A DNA stretch of 64,000 nucleotides. Origin: Corynespora cassiicola (lineage: Eukaryota; Ascomycota; Dothideomycetes; Pleosporales; Corynesporascaceae). The stretch lies in NCBI GenBank assembly GCA_022059125.1, contig JAEUWY010000006.1, forward strand, positions 3,286,001 to 3,350,000, read 5' to 3'. Numbering within the stretch: the first letter of the stretch is position 1; every line of letters begins with the position of its first letter. Shown here piece by piece: positions 1 to 10,547 of this stretch. The notes below the pieces were generated by a model that ran no database searches, was not told the origin of the DNA, and saw only the letters and a program-made list of their open reading frames with translations. The position numbers and the translations under genes were made by a program.

Positions 1-722
1 AGGCCGAGGACATCTCCTCCGTGATAGTCATTGGGCACGACTGGGGCGCCGCCATGGCCCAGCGTTTCTATCTCCACAAGCGCAATATGGTGGTTGGTGT
101 CGTCTCCCTGAACGTGGCGTACCTGGTTCCAAATCCTAGCCAAAAATTCAATCTTGATGCTGTAAACCAGATATCAGAGAAGGCATATGGCTACCCCATG
201 TATCCCTACTGGGAACTCTTCACTGCTGAAGATGGCCCAGCTTTGGTCAATAAAAATCTGGACCGCATGTACGAGGCCATGCATGGAGACCCCAAGGACT
301 GGATGCGCACCTTATTCTGTAATTATGGTGCGATGAAGGAATATATCACTGGTCAGAGGGAGCGTGTGCCGTTGAAGAATTATGCTCATGAGGAGCGTTG
401 GAAGAAGGATTTCTTTGGCCGCTTCGAACGAGACGGTTTCGAGGCTCCATTCTGCTGGTACAAGGCCATGAAAAACAACATCCAGGATGAGGACGACGCC
501 AAAATCCCCGATGGGAACTACAAAATCGACGTCCCCGTATTGTTCATTGGTGCGACGGGGGATGCGGTGTGCAGGATAGATATAATTGAAGTAGGCAAGA
601 AACAGGGAGTTTTGCCGGACCTGGAAGAGAAGGTGATTGAAAGCGGTCACTGGAGTCCAATGGAAAAGCCCGAAGAGATTGCCACCCTGATGAAGGACTT
701 CTTGGGTCGAAGATTTGCATGA
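1..722 (+). CDS. Epoxide-hydrolase-like alpha/beta hydrolase, 3' part
   Basis: The open frame runs in from the left edge (frame starts at base 3) and ends at the TGA at 720-722, so only about the last 240 residues are present. Visible are the nucleophile elbow GHDWGAAMAQ (Asp nucleophile followed by Trp, typical of soluble epoxide hydrolases), a cap region with FCWYKAMKNN that could supply a ring-opening Tyr, the acid-bearing strand VLFIGATGDAVC, and the catalytic His in ESGHWSPMEKPEEIA near the C-terminus. Known family role: hydrolysis of epoxides to diols through an alkyl-enzyme ester; the Asp nucleophile argues against a serine esterase. A fungal enzyme of this class is usually about 320-340 residues, so roughly 100 N-terminal residues lie outside the window. 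The substrate is unknown. No intron is needed in the visible part. Confidence 0.85.
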   Translation, partial: AEDISSVIVIGHDWGAAMAQRFYLHKRNMVVGVVSLNVAYLVPNPSQKFNLDAVNQISEKAYGYPMYPYWELFTAEDGPALVNKNLDRMYEAMHGDPKDWMRTLFCNYGAMKEYITGQRERVPLKNYAHEERWKKDFFGRFERDGFEAPFCWYKAMKNNIQDEDDAKIPDGNYKIDVPVLFIGATGDAVCRIDIIEVGKKQGVLPDLEEKVIESGHWSPMEKPEEIATLMKDFLGRRFA

Positions 723-1520
723 AGGATTCCATCTATATTGGAAGTGCGGCTGAAGGACAATGCGAGGTGCTTTACGAAATAAGATATGTGCATCAATGCC
801 CCTTGATACCCAATTGTGCGCCTGGGCGCCCGGCGTTGCTCAGATCTTTACTAGCAGATTTAGCTCCCGTTTCCCCTCTCAGCCACCACGGGGGCCATTT
901 TAAGTCGCTGGATGTTTGATCCGAAGGTCGGCTAGAGACCCCTCAGCATCCGAAGGGCTGCACTTGTTGACTTCCCGTCGCCTCCACGGCTGTTTCGCCT
1001 CGCGCTGGCTGCCGTAATGGCTGATCATCGTGTTCTGGCCCAAGGCCACACGCCAAGGTCTTCACATGTAGGGCATCATCTGCAGGCCACTCACCCACCA
1101 GAGTAGATACCCTACTGCGCCCCCAGCCCCTGTCGTCGGCACGAATCGCAGAGCGACGCAATGCGAACCCAACGCTCGGATCCTGGGATTTGCGTACCAC
1201 CTGCGCACAGACTCTAGCATCGGATGCGACCCTCAACAAGCCGTGCCTCCTTGATCACAGAAAAACACAGATCCGATGGTTTCCAAGCAAAGTATCATCA
1301 TTGGGAAGTTAAAGGCGCAATTCGTGTTCATCTTTCACTGGCACAACCGCTGTGATCAAGGTCAAGTTCTTTGATGAAAATTCACTACTGAAGCGGCTGA
1401 GGTGTCCGTATTGATGAATTGCGCCATGTGCGAGGCCATGTTACATGGGTCGAACCCCGGATTTGATTGACTCGGTCTCGCCGACCCCCTTTCTTCCCCC
1501 CTTCCGCAAATTACACTCCT
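723..1520. other. Gene-free spacer, 0.8 kb
   Basis: It holds the presumed 3' UTRs of the convergent hydrolase and DUF1996 genes. Short ORFs on both strands show no recognisable protein and no splice pattern. I see nothing else in it. Confidence 0.5.
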
Positions 1521-2880
1521 CTATACCATTGGTACTCCAGGCAGTTCTTTAAGCCCTGCGCAAGTCAGCATGTTGCCTGCCAGAGCCAGGACTTACAGGT
1601 TACTTACAGCCATCGACATCCTCCTTGACCGTCTTCTTAATCACACATTTGTTCGCCGTCGCAATATCCTGGCCCTTGAGTCCTCCACAGTTCGCACTAA
1701 AGCATCCGTTGTCGTCCATGGCTTTCTGCAACGCGTCACCCTTCCAGCCAAAAACATAATCACCGTGCTGGCCATATCCCGTGTTGTCACCTGTGCTCAA
1801 GTAAAATGGCTGAGAGCCATCGGCGGGCCAGTCAGCCTTGTTGTTGAACTGTGTAGTATCCCAGACAATCTAATCATTGCATCAGCCATGGTAAGCACCA
1901 ACCTAAGCAGGGGAAGGGACGCATACCTCGAGCATGAGTTGCGGAATCTTAATTGGGTGCGTAGAAGGACAGTTTCCAGTGGACAAGAAATTCGACGGCC
2001 CGCCAGTGGGATACGCCACATGATCCTTGTGATTCGGCGTGTCGAGATTTTTTCCATCCCAGCACCTACACTACGTTAATTTCCCAGCCTAGCCAACCTT
2101 GAGCTCGCAATACCTACGTGGGATACAGAATATTCGACCTAATCCCCCCAGCACAAGGCTGCGGCGGGAACCCCTCAAAATCCAGCCTCGCATCCGAACA
2201 CGGCGCCATATCATCGCCCCCAAAGTTCGGTCCCGAATAGCATCGAAAGCAGCTCTGCGACTTGTACTTCTTTGCGCGGTTCATCGGATCGCCGACCAAC
2301 ATGCGAAATCCCTGACACACAGCATTAGCAATCCACCATGCTCATCTCAGTATTTTATACAGTCCAGTCCCCAGATGCAAAAACCAACGCTAGCGCAAAA
2401 AAAAAAAGAAACCCCCCTCCGGACATCCCCATTAGCAAGAGTAGACCTCACCGGCTTAAACGCCGTCACAGTATTCTTCTTCGGCGCAATATAGTACACC
2501 GTAACCCCCCCACTCGTCTGCGTCGTAAACCGATCCCCGAACAAAAACCGATTCGGGACCTGCGGCACCCTCTTGAACGTCCCATTCCTGGCCTTGAAGT
2601 ACAGATTCGCGGTCCAGTAGTTGCTCAAGTCCTCGGGGGGCCCGCACGTGGTGCAGCTGGCGAGGCCCGACACGTCGGCCACGGGGATGGAGGCGTTGAA
2701 GGCGTTGCCGCCGACGACTTGGTGCGTGTGGGGCGTGGGGGCCATGCCTGGGTTTACGAGCGGGTCGAGGCGCTCGATGGTGATTTGGGAGCAGCCGAAG
2801 CGGAGGTGGTTGAGGCCGTTCATGAATTGGGCGGTGGTGGGGGTGGTGGCGAAGAGGAGGAGGGTGGTTAGGGGATGCAT
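1521..2880 (-). CDS. Secreted DUF1996 protein, five exons
   Basis: Exons on the minus strand: 2880-2452, 2311-2118, 2065-1927, 1869-1608 and 1555-1521; together 352 residues. The protein starts with a signal peptide ([19 protein letters not shown]) followed by DUF1996 hallmarks: NHLRFGCSQ, the [11 protein letters not shown] motif, [16 protein letters not shown], a middle segment [10 protein letters not shown], then [20 protein letters not shown] across the exon 2/3 junction and [16 protein letters not shown]. The fourth exon would stop at TAA 1600, but a GTAAGT donor sits just before it and a CAG acceptor leads to a 35-nt exon restoring the family C-terminus DGWLKELPG. The function of DUF1996 is not established; the protein is probably extracellular or wall-associated. 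A TATA-like element lies about 170 bp upstream. Confidence 0.9.
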
Positions 2881-3051
2881 TTTTGGAGGGTTGGGCGCAG
2901 GGCGGCGCGAAGTATGGGTTAGGAAGGAAGGGAGTTGAGTTGGGGTAATGGTGGTGGGAAGAGAGGGGGGCTATTCATATTGGATGGGGTTGGGGAAGGG
3001 TGTTGGGGGTGTGAGGTCGGCTTCCCCAACTGCCGTGCCACACCTGGATGG

Positions 3052-3062
3052 TTTATATATAA
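3052..3062 (-). promoter_or_regulatory. TATA-like element upstream of the DUF1996 gene
   Basis: The minus strand reads CTTATATATAAA about 170 bp before the ATG at 2880. The distance leaves room for a long 5' leader. Assigned by sequence and position only. Confidence 0.35.
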
Positions 3063-3325
3063 GTGACTACACTGGGGTTTGATTAAAAGCAGAGTTGTAT
3101 AAGTCTGGACCAATGAGGTTTGAGCGGTACTCGAGGACCCCTCACGGTAATTATCTTTGTCGGGCTGATGTTACCGCAGTGGAATGATAGGCTTAAGTGA
3201 CCAACAGCATGCTAAGACGATTTGTGCTAAGAGCCTACTCTGATCGAATGCATGGTCGTTGAACTGAGTAAGAGCTTGGCTAGAGAGTAGCCAAGAGTTT
3301 TCAATCACAATCCCAATGACTGTTC

Positions 3326-4499
3326 TCACATCTTCGTCCCGGCTCTAAACCTCACCAGACCATCCTGAATCGTAGTAGCAATATGCGTCCCCCGCTCATA
3401 ATCCCACATGCGACTTGTATGCAACCCTCTCCCTTCCACAGCCCTTGCAACCCACGCCTCTTGCACAAACCATTTCCTCCCGTCCCTATCGCCCGTGGTC
3501 TCCCCTTCAAGATTACAAATGGGAATACCGCCCTCGTCGAAATTCGTCGGGTGAGTATTTGGGTGTCGTATCCGGGGCTCTGGCATCATGAGCAAGTCGC
3601 GGATCCCGACGTGGAAGATTACCGTGTGCGCTAGGGAGGCCATGCGCGTAAAGTCTCGACCTCTTTCTAGAAGATTTGCGACCATGAATAGCGAGTTACG
3701 ATCAGAGGCGTAGAGATGTGCGCAAGCGTGGAGGTTTGCGGCCCTGGTCAGCTGCATCTTTCCAGTATCGGGTGGTGGATACGGCGCCGTGGGGAGTGGC
3801 AGCGCGCCACGGAGCGTGTAAAAGATGAGTTGTCGGCGGTCGATAGTCGGCCTGGATTCGTTGTGCTTTTTCATGTCGACCTTGTGGAGGTGGAGGCCGG
3901 GGATGGGGTTGAAGTGTTCGGGATGCGCTGGGAGATATTCTTCGTGGAACCAGACTGAATCGTGACTGGGTGATTGAGAGTGTTCCATGGGCTCTTCTTC
4001 TTTCCCTTCGAGTACGCTGCGGTACTTTTCTTTTAAATCTATGCGATCTTGGAAGTCGAAAGGAGATGGTTCATCCTTTTTGAACGAACATGTGCAGGTA
4101 AACATGGTACCTTTCTCCGCAGCTTGTGTGACAGTCACGGATCGAGTTGCATAATTGAAGCCGTCCCTGATCTTGTGTACAGTAAAGACAAAGTGTTCCG
4201 CTGGGTTGCCGCTGAGTGTGAACCATCCGGTGATGTTCTACTGGGTGTTAGCGACATTTTTTAGTGGACTGCCTCGATACATTACTCACATGTATTAAGA
4301 ATCCTTCATCGACTGTCTGTGCAGCTGCCCACGCAGCTTGCGCAAACACGTGCCCTCCATACGTCCCATTTTCGCCTCCGGTGGGGGAATATGCCTTGGA
4401 CACTGATCTGAAAGTTCGGTCATCTATCGTCTCAAGCTGCATCAACTTGTCAAACGGAAGAACCCTATGTTGTTCATCAAAATACGGGATAGGAGTCAT
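3326..4499 (-). CDS. TesB/PTE1-type acyl-CoA thioesterase (double hot-dog)
   Basis: Two exons, 4499-4290 and 4237-3326, with a GTGAGT donor, TAG acceptor and 52-nt intron; 373 residues. The N-terminal hot-dog has the family signature YGGHVFAQAAWAAAQTV, followed across the junction by GFLIHNITGWFTLSGNPAEHF; the second hot-dog carries SLAHTVIFHV, a probable acid at D/E in NFDEGG, and WFVQEAWVARAVEGRGL near the end. Known role: hydrolysis of acyl-CoA to free acid and CoA, often peroxisomal and linked to beta-oxidation. The C-terminus FRAGTKM is not a canonical PTS1 tripeptide, so peroxisomal location cannot be claimed. The start at 4499 (MTPIPYFDEQ) is preferred because the upstream open frame has no family similarity. 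Confidence 0.88.
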
Positions 4500-5021
4500 G
4501 GTCAGGCGTTTTAGCTCCAGGGGCAATGTCGAATTGTTTTGAATTGGGCCAGAGAAATGATCGCGACGGTATATGTAGGTTGATGATAGCTTTCGGCCCT
4601 TGTCAGACGAGATGAGGCCGTGGTGTTGCCTCGGTACCGGAAGATACGCGGGGTTGGAGAACGAGGACCGAAGATACATGATTGGTCGGGTATCACCGCA
4701 AGCCACACGGCCCTGACGCTACACCAAAACCGCCTTGCAAGCATCACAACGACAAGCGTGCATATAAGTGACCAAAGCAACAGGAACTTGATGCAGTACA
4801 AGCACATGGACTATTTGATACAGAAGAGACAATAGACAGTAGTTGAACACAAAGGGTATACCAAAAACACAAAGAAATAGCTCCAGCTCCAGCTCCAGCT
4901 CCAGCTCCAGCAACCCAGCCCTCAAAAAGAAGAATCTGCGCACACATGGCACTCTACTTTTAACCCTCCACATTATTAGTATCCCTGAGATTACATTACT
5001 CCAATTCTCGACATTCCAAGC
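4500..5021. other. Spacer between thioesterase and PhoD-like genes
   Basis: It holds the thioesterase promoter and the 3' end region of the PhoD-like gene. The only structure noticed is the hexanucleotide repeat at 4879-4911. No gene is supported. Confidence 0.5.
4879..4911 (+). repeat. Hexanucleotide microsatellite (AGCTCC)n
   Basis: Five perfect copies of AGCTCC plus a partial copy, about 110 bp beyond the stop codon of the PhoD-like gene. Translation would give poly-Ser or Gly-Ala style low complexity, so short ORFs over it are not credible genes. Confidence 0.9.
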
Positions 5022-7256
5022 CTACCACTTCGAGCCATGTTCGGCATAAGCATTGTTGACCTCCAAGGCCGGAATGCTGAATCCATAACCATCGGTGTGC
5101 CCTTCACGGTCGCTTGGGCTGATCTCAACACGAAGAGTGACGTCCAATCCGTAGGTTCCGCACAGTCCAGTAGCCTGCAGGCCAGTCGCGGCGGGATGAC
5201 CTGTGCCGGCACCTTCCTCTCCGACGTGGATGGGCTTCCTGGCGTTCTGCTTGGGTGCAGGTGGCGAAGAAGTATGCTCAGGCGCGTGTCCATTTCCGTT
5301 GGCCGTTGGGGCTCCACCAGCTGAAGGGTGAGGAGCAGACGAGGTCGGCGTCGGATGGGGATTGGATTCGGCGATGATGGCGTAGTTGCGCGAAGGCATG
5401 GTGGCATGGTTCGAGTCGCTCGTCTTGCTATCAGGCTTTCCGTCGCCATTGCCGTTAGCAGCACCATTAGCAACACCATTGGCAACGCCATTGGTATGCT
5501 CGCTGTGTCCGGGGTCACGATCAAAGATCTCCAACAGGGTCTCGTCTGTGTCGTGGTCCAAGTGGTGGATCTTGTTTCGCTTGGCAAGCAGGTTCGCCAC
5601 AGCCTGCGGGGGAGGCTTGTTGGTAATGGCGGAACTGATGACGTTTGGCATGTAGCGGAAATCGTTCTCTGCTGGGATCTGAAGCTTGGGCTTCGAATAG
5701 AAACGGCCAATGGCTGCCAAATGCACATCTCCACCAAGAATAGTAACACGAACGGAGTGCTTCTTGGCAATGTTCTGGAGCTTGTGGATCAAGTCGCGGC
5801 GCTCATGCTTGTGCTGGCGTGCGGTATAATGATCGTCCAGGTCATCCAAAAGATCGACGTTTCCGTCGAACTGGTTGAAGAGGGCACCTCCGAAACCGAA
5901 ACGTCTGTTCAGCAACTTTAGAGGGGCAATCAATGGAGATGTGAAGATGTTCTCCAGCCACTGAAGACGAGGGTACGCAATTGGCACACCAAGAAGCAAG
6001 ATCAAATGCTTCAACTCCTTGTTGGCAGTCATTTCCTTGTCCAGGCGATCAAAGAGGAGTTGGTAGGTCTCCGGATAGTTGACCTGATGGCGAGTACGCT
6101 CAGTTCGCGCATCGATGCCGAGGAAGGCAATGCGGGCGCCGAGCTGGCAGTAAATGTTTCGGCTACGCTCTTCCACATATGGTCCAGGCTTGTGTCCAAT
6201 GATGAAAGAGGGGTCGCTTTCGTCGTTAATCTTGACAAAAGTATCCTTGACCTGGGCGGGATCCGCGGGAGTGCCCTCCGGGCCTACGTGTGTGGTCCCA
6301 GGGGCATCGGTGGTGAAGGTGCTCTTTGGTGGGGCTTGGTGGTGCTGGAAAAGTAGGTAGTATTTGTGGGCCACGCCTCCGATTCCCCTGAAAACGGCAC
6401 ATCGCATGAAGTGGTCAGTGTAGGAGCCGAAGCCATCAATGATGTCGTGGTCGTCCCAGATGTTGAGCTGAGGAATCTGGCTGTTTGCGGTAGAGAAAGG
6501 CCTCTGGCCATACCACCTCACGTAGTTGTTGTAGTAATATTCATCACATTCGTCGCGCATCTTCTGGTCAAACGGGTATTCGCGGCGTTTATGGGGGTTG
6601 CCAATGTCAGTCCATGGGCGGAGTGGGCCGTCAACTCGCACGCCGTCGTTGTAGATTTGGTCACCACCGCCAATCATCACATGGAAGGGCTTCTGGACGT
6701 GCATCCGGAGGACGTCGTTCCACAGGGCAGGGCCAGACCAAGCGTCAACGTCAGTGCCGACACTGAAGCCGTTGCAGGAATGGAAGAGAATGCGCATCGA
6801 CTCGGAGATGGAAGGCACGGCAAAAATCTGCGGCTTCTCGGCCTTGTTCCCATCCACATATCTCAGGCCATGGATGGTGTACTCCCAGCGCGACTCGAAG
6901 TGCTGGAATGGCACGTCGATGATGAAGCGCCAAAAGGCCTTGTCCGGATCCTCGTACAGCTTCTCTCCCCCAAATGACCGGCTCTGGGTAACAGAGAACT
7001 GCGCGTCTTGCAGGTTCGGGTCGACAGCACCGGCGGGACCCAGAGAGAGGGTTGGATCGACCTGGCCAGGCTTGGTGACAATCAAGACGCTTCCATGCCA
7101 GATGGGCGCGCCCGACCGTTCGGCACTCATGCGCCTGTAGTTCAGGAGCGGGCCCACGATGACCTCGAGGCCGTCCGAAGTGCTCAGGACCTGCGGGCCA
7201 TTTCCGACTCCCACGACTCCACTATCGTCTGTCTGGGGCTGGACAAAGTCGGCCAT
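5022..7256 (-). CDS. PhoD-like metallophosphatase domain protein, 744 aa
   Basis: A single coding exon from ATG 7256 (MADFVQPQTDD). Metal-ligand motifs of the PhoD-type calcineurin-like fold are visible in order: VMIGGGDQIYNDG, LNIWDDHDIIDGFGSY, and GGDVHLAAIGRF. The C-terminal third contains an Asn/Gly/Pro/Ser-rich linker with the repeat NGVANGVANGAANGNGDG, then a conserved tail GLCGTYGLDVTLRVEIS. There is no N-terminal signal peptide, unlike bacterial PhoD, so an intracellular role is likelier; the substrate is unknown. The frame stays open 28 codons upstream, but a CCCCTACAG acceptor and GTGAGT donor there indicate a 52-nt 5' UTR intron (7363-7312), so the ATG at 7256 is preferred. Confidence 0.88.
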   Translation of the reverse strand: MADFVQPQTDDSGVVGVGNGPQVLSTSDGLEVIVGPLLNYRRMSAERSGAPIWHGSVLIVTKPGQVDPTLSLGPAGAVDPNLQDAQFSVTQSRSFGGEKLYEDPDKAFWRFIIDVPFQHFESRWEYTIHGLRYVDGNKAEKPQIFAVPSISESMRILFHSCNGFSVGTDVDAWSGPALWNDVLRMHVQKPFHVMIGGGDQIYNDGVRVDGPLRPWTDIGNPHKRREYPFDQKMRDECDEYYYNNYVRWYGQRPFSTANSQIPQLNIWDDHDIIDGFGSYTDHFMRCAVFRGIGGVAHKYYLLFQHHQAPPKSTFTTDAPGTTHVGPEGTPADPAQVKDTFVKINDESDPSFIIGHKPGPYVEERSRNIYCQLGARIAFLGIDARTERTRHQVNYPETYQLLFDRLDKEMTANKELKHLILLLGVPIAYPRLQWLENIFTSPLIAPLKLLNRRFGFGGALFNQFDGNVDLLDDLDDHYTARQHKHERRDLIHKLQNIAKKHSVRVTILGGDVHLAAIGRFYSKPKLQIPAENDFRYMPNVISSAITNKPPPQAVANLLAKRNKIHHLDHDTDETLLEIFDRDPGHSEHTNGVANGVANGAANGNGDGKPDSKTSDSNHATMPSRNYAIIAESNPHPTPTSSAPHPSAGGAPTANGNGHAPEHTSSPPAPKQNARKPIHVGEEGAGTGHPAATGLQATGLCGTYGLDVTLRVEISPSDREGHTDGYGFSIPALEVNNAYAEHGSKW

Positions 7257-8811
7257 TGCGAAGCTGGCGGGTCGATGTAGGGTCACGGCGAGTTCAGTAC
7301 GCGTCGCAAGTCTGTAGGGGAAAAGATGAGCTGGGCACATGCGACTCGGAGGGCAGGACTCACCTTGGAATGCCTCCTCAGCCAGCGCGAGGCGTGATTC
7401 GGCGACGATGTCAGCGCGGCGCAGTAGGGCGCGTACGGGAATGGGTTGTGAGGGCTGCGGCGAGCAATTGAAGGACAGTGGGAAGGGAAGGGCTGCGATT
7501 AAGAACGGCGCATGTGCGAACGGGCTGGAAGGAATGGCGTGTCAATGGGGCGGAGGGGCGAGAGCAGCGCTGCAGAGCCGACGCAGCTTGTTATGATGTG
7601 ATTGACTGCTGGAGAGGCGCTGAGGGCACCAAAGCAGGGTGGCAGGGTGGCAGGGCGATGGACGGGCCAAGCGCCTAAGCTTGCCGCTAGCCGAACTATG
7701 ACATAGGGACTCGACGTCCCCGACTGCGACAATCGCAATCACTCTCCCTGAAGGCACGTCGAGAACCTCATAAATCTCTTCAGCGACCTGCAGGCAGTCT
7801 CCCTGTTGCGACACCCCGTCGGAAAACTTTGCCCTGGACGTCAGCATCCCCCTGGAGCAAATGCCAGCCCCCAAACGCGATCAGCCCGGCAAGCTCCACT
7901 TGTGCACGATTCCAAGTTTCACATCGTTCGTCCGCCACATCTCTGCCGGGCCATGGGTGCCGATCTGTGGCTGAGCGACGCGGCCTAATCCAATTGGATC
8001 GTGGCCATTGCAGATACGAGGCACGTCTTTAATCCGCCCGCCCGCCGGGCGGGAGCTGCTCCACCATGACGACCTTCATCTTCAACACCACCATGCCGCC
8101 CCACCGCCAACCAATGCAAGCTCGCGTGCTTGTAGAGGCCCAAGTCAGTCTGTGCGGATCCAGCAGGCCGCTCTTCCAGTCAACATGTCCGGGACAGAAG
8201 CAATTGCAGCCGGCTGACGTGAGGTCGTTTTCGTTGCTTGTTCCTGAGAAATGGGCTTGCCCCGCTCTGCGGAGCAATTGATTCCAAGTTCTGCTTCGAT
8301 ACGGACACGCCATGGATACGATGAACGTGGTGCATAAACCTTCCGGCCGGCATCTTCCACTTATCCTGGAGGTTGGAGCCGAACCATACCCAGCCTCGGG
8401 AGCTTGTATGCTCTAGCGTTCTCGGAACTATGTACCTAGGCAGCTCCTGCAGCTCCGGAGCGGAGCCATGTCTGCCACGTGATCTTGGCCGCGTGAGCCG
8501 TCCCATGGCACTGCCTGATCTGTGCAACATGACAACCCACTACCTTTTTCTGTTGCCGTGGTACCAGGGATTCCAAGAAGAGGCTTTTGCAGGCTACAAG
8601 GAAAAGGAAATAAGCGCCCGTTTCCTCGATCAGCCGACACCATGCGACGGTCAACGCTTAACATTGCACCATGTGGACAGGGAACGAGCTTGCACGAAAA
8701 ACGATCATCAATTTTTAAACTTGGTTGTGATCATACTTCCAGAGATGATACGAACAACCCCATTTCTAACAGGCTCTCATTTCTCCCACTGAGCATCGGA
8801 TTCATTACGAG
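7257..8811. other. Gene-free region, 1.55 kb
   Basis: It contains the PhoD-like gene's leader, with a likely 5' UTR intron at 7312-7363 (AG|GTGAGT donor, CTACAG acceptor), and a GC-rich perfect hairpin at 8037-8053. Overlapping short ORFs on both strands have no recognisable content. Confidence 0.5.
8037..8053. repeat. Perfect GC hairpin, 7-bp stem
   Basis: CCCGCCC-GCC-GGGCGGG, a 7-bp inverted repeat with a 3-nt loop, in the spacer between the PhoD-like and SDR genes. No function is assigned. Confidence 0.6.
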
Positions 8812-9902
8812 TTAAACTGCCACAGTTGTATTAACCCCTGGTGCTTCCTCTTTCAATAGGTTAATAGTCTCGTGCCAAATCTTTTTCTGTATCGTCCTTC
8901 CCTCGGCAGACAAGACGAACGGTGAAGGTCTAGTGACCTCGTTAGTGAAGCAACCGCTTTGGATGGGGCCGAAACTTGCCTTTTGGGTTTCTGCTGACTG
9001 AGATATCCTCCATGACTGTCCTTTTGCTGGACAAGGGCGTCCGTAAGACAATGTCCGCCCTGGACACTGGTCCAACCAAGAAGCCTCAAAAGTATTTTGG
9101 TCCTCGTCGAGCTTCCGCGGCGGTGAAGCCCGCTGTGACAAAAGCCAGGATTGACCGCGTTGATGACCACATTCGCTGTGGACATCTTGCTTGCCAGCTC
9201 TCTCACCCAAAGCATATTCAACAGCTTTGTTGTGTTGTATCTCTGCATCCGCCTCCCGAAGGTTTCTTTTTCGTCCATGCGCTCCAAGATGTCGTCCGAC
9301 ATTCGCTCGTTAAATGGGATCCAGAAATGGCTCTCAGAGGAAACTATTGTCAGACAAGTCTGACATTTCATCATCTGAGCCGTCTTCTGGAGCACAGGCA
9401 GTACGGATAGGGACACGGCTGAAGTCCCTATATGGTTGACCTGGACGTTCGACTCGTGGCCCAGCGTCGAAGTGCTATATTGCATCTTCTTGACGCCAGC
9501 ACTGAGCAGTGCATAGTCGAGTCTATGCAAGGAAGCAATCTGCTCGCTAAACTCAACCATGCTGTAGTAAGACTCATAGTCCAGTTCCCAGACCTCGATC
9601 TCACAGCTGCTTGGGACAGACTCTAATATGGCCTCTTTCGCGGCTTTTCCTTTTGACACGTCTCGGACGGCAACGATCAGACGCGATAAATTGTGCTCGA
9701 CTAGCTCGCGGGCGGCTTCAAAGCCTAGCCCGCTGTTTGCGCCGGTGATCAGGGCTGTCTTCCCTTCCAGCGAAATGAAGGGGGCAAGGGGTTTCGGTTT
9801 AAATCTCAACTGACGGTAGCAGAAACTTAGAAATCCGCCCATTATGGCGACAAGTCTGACAGCAGAAATGACGATGACGATGAGTAGATACTGGTATGCC
9901 AA
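8812..9902 (-). CDS. Short-chain dehydrogenase/reductase (SDR) with GC-AG intron
   Basis: Exons 9902-8980 and 8929-8812; 346 residues. Classical SDR features: nucleotide-binding TGANSGLG (about residues 53-60), VNHIGT, active-site Ser in TIVSSESHF, the YNTTK catalytic Tyr/Lys, and NPGFCHSGL. It resembles the fungal retinol-dehydrogenase-like SDR group. The single-frame reading would replace the tail with random sequence; splicing a 50-nt intron with AAAAG|GCAAGT donor, CACTAAC branch and CACTAG acceptor restores SQQKPKRPSPFVLSAEG and a family-like end (IQKKIWHETINLL). The first 20 residues form a hydrophobic anchor; a start at 9842 (MGGFLSF) would remove it. The substrate is unknown. Confidence 0.85.
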
Positions 9903-10530
9903 TTACAATGAACACAATGGATACAAAGACTGTAAGGCACAGCCCTTGGCGTGCCATTGTGTCCTGTAATAGGCAAAAATCGACCATGTGTTGGTTTGTT
10001 ATCTTCGTCTTTCACCATCAGGTTTTTCACGGGGCATGCCACTAATCCCATTCTTAGATCAACGAATCAAAAGCGAATCAAAGTTGCATCTAGTCTCTCT
10101 GTGGATCAAAGAAGTCTGTTGTATAAAGACAAAAACATGTATATAACAAACGGGAAAATCTGGAACAGAAGAACTGTTTGGGACGAGTCCCCTGCCGTAT
10201 TGACTATGGTTTTGACTAGGTCGTCCACGGTGCCCCCAGCCGAGTGCCAGCGAATTGATTGGTGGCCGAGTCGCTCCTTCCTCCTGTCCAGTATCGTGCC
10301 AGTGTCCTGCGATCGTCGTTGAAGTGCTCCTAAAAGAGAACGATCATAAGTTGCATATCAGAGAGTCGTTGTTGGCTAGTAAGTGTCTGAGGATTAGCAG
10401 GAAGGTTTGCTCTAATATGGGCTATTTCAGCGTCTAGTCAGCAACAACGCGCTATATTGTTAACTAAACAAAGCCAATCTGTGCGCTGAGGGCCTGTTTA
10501 AAAGCCTGCAGCCCACGTTTTAGCCTTAGC

Positions 10531-10547
10531 TCTGCACAAAGTGCAGA
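10531..10547. repeat. Short perfect hairpin TCTGCAC-AAA-GTGCAGA
   Basis: A 7-bp stem with a 3-nt loop in gene-free AT-rich DNA; a second inverted repeat (GGAGGTTAA/TTAACCTCC) lies about 90 bp downstream. No function is claimed. Confidence 0.5.

Noticed and set aside
2338..2871. 177-codon plus-strand ORF over the DUF1996 first exon
   Set aside because: Antisense to an exon with signal peptide and clear DUF1996 motifs; its Gly/Glu-rich tail is low complexity.
4843..5049. Poly-Ser ORF over the AGCTCC repeat
   Set aside because: Coding potential comes only from the microsatellite.
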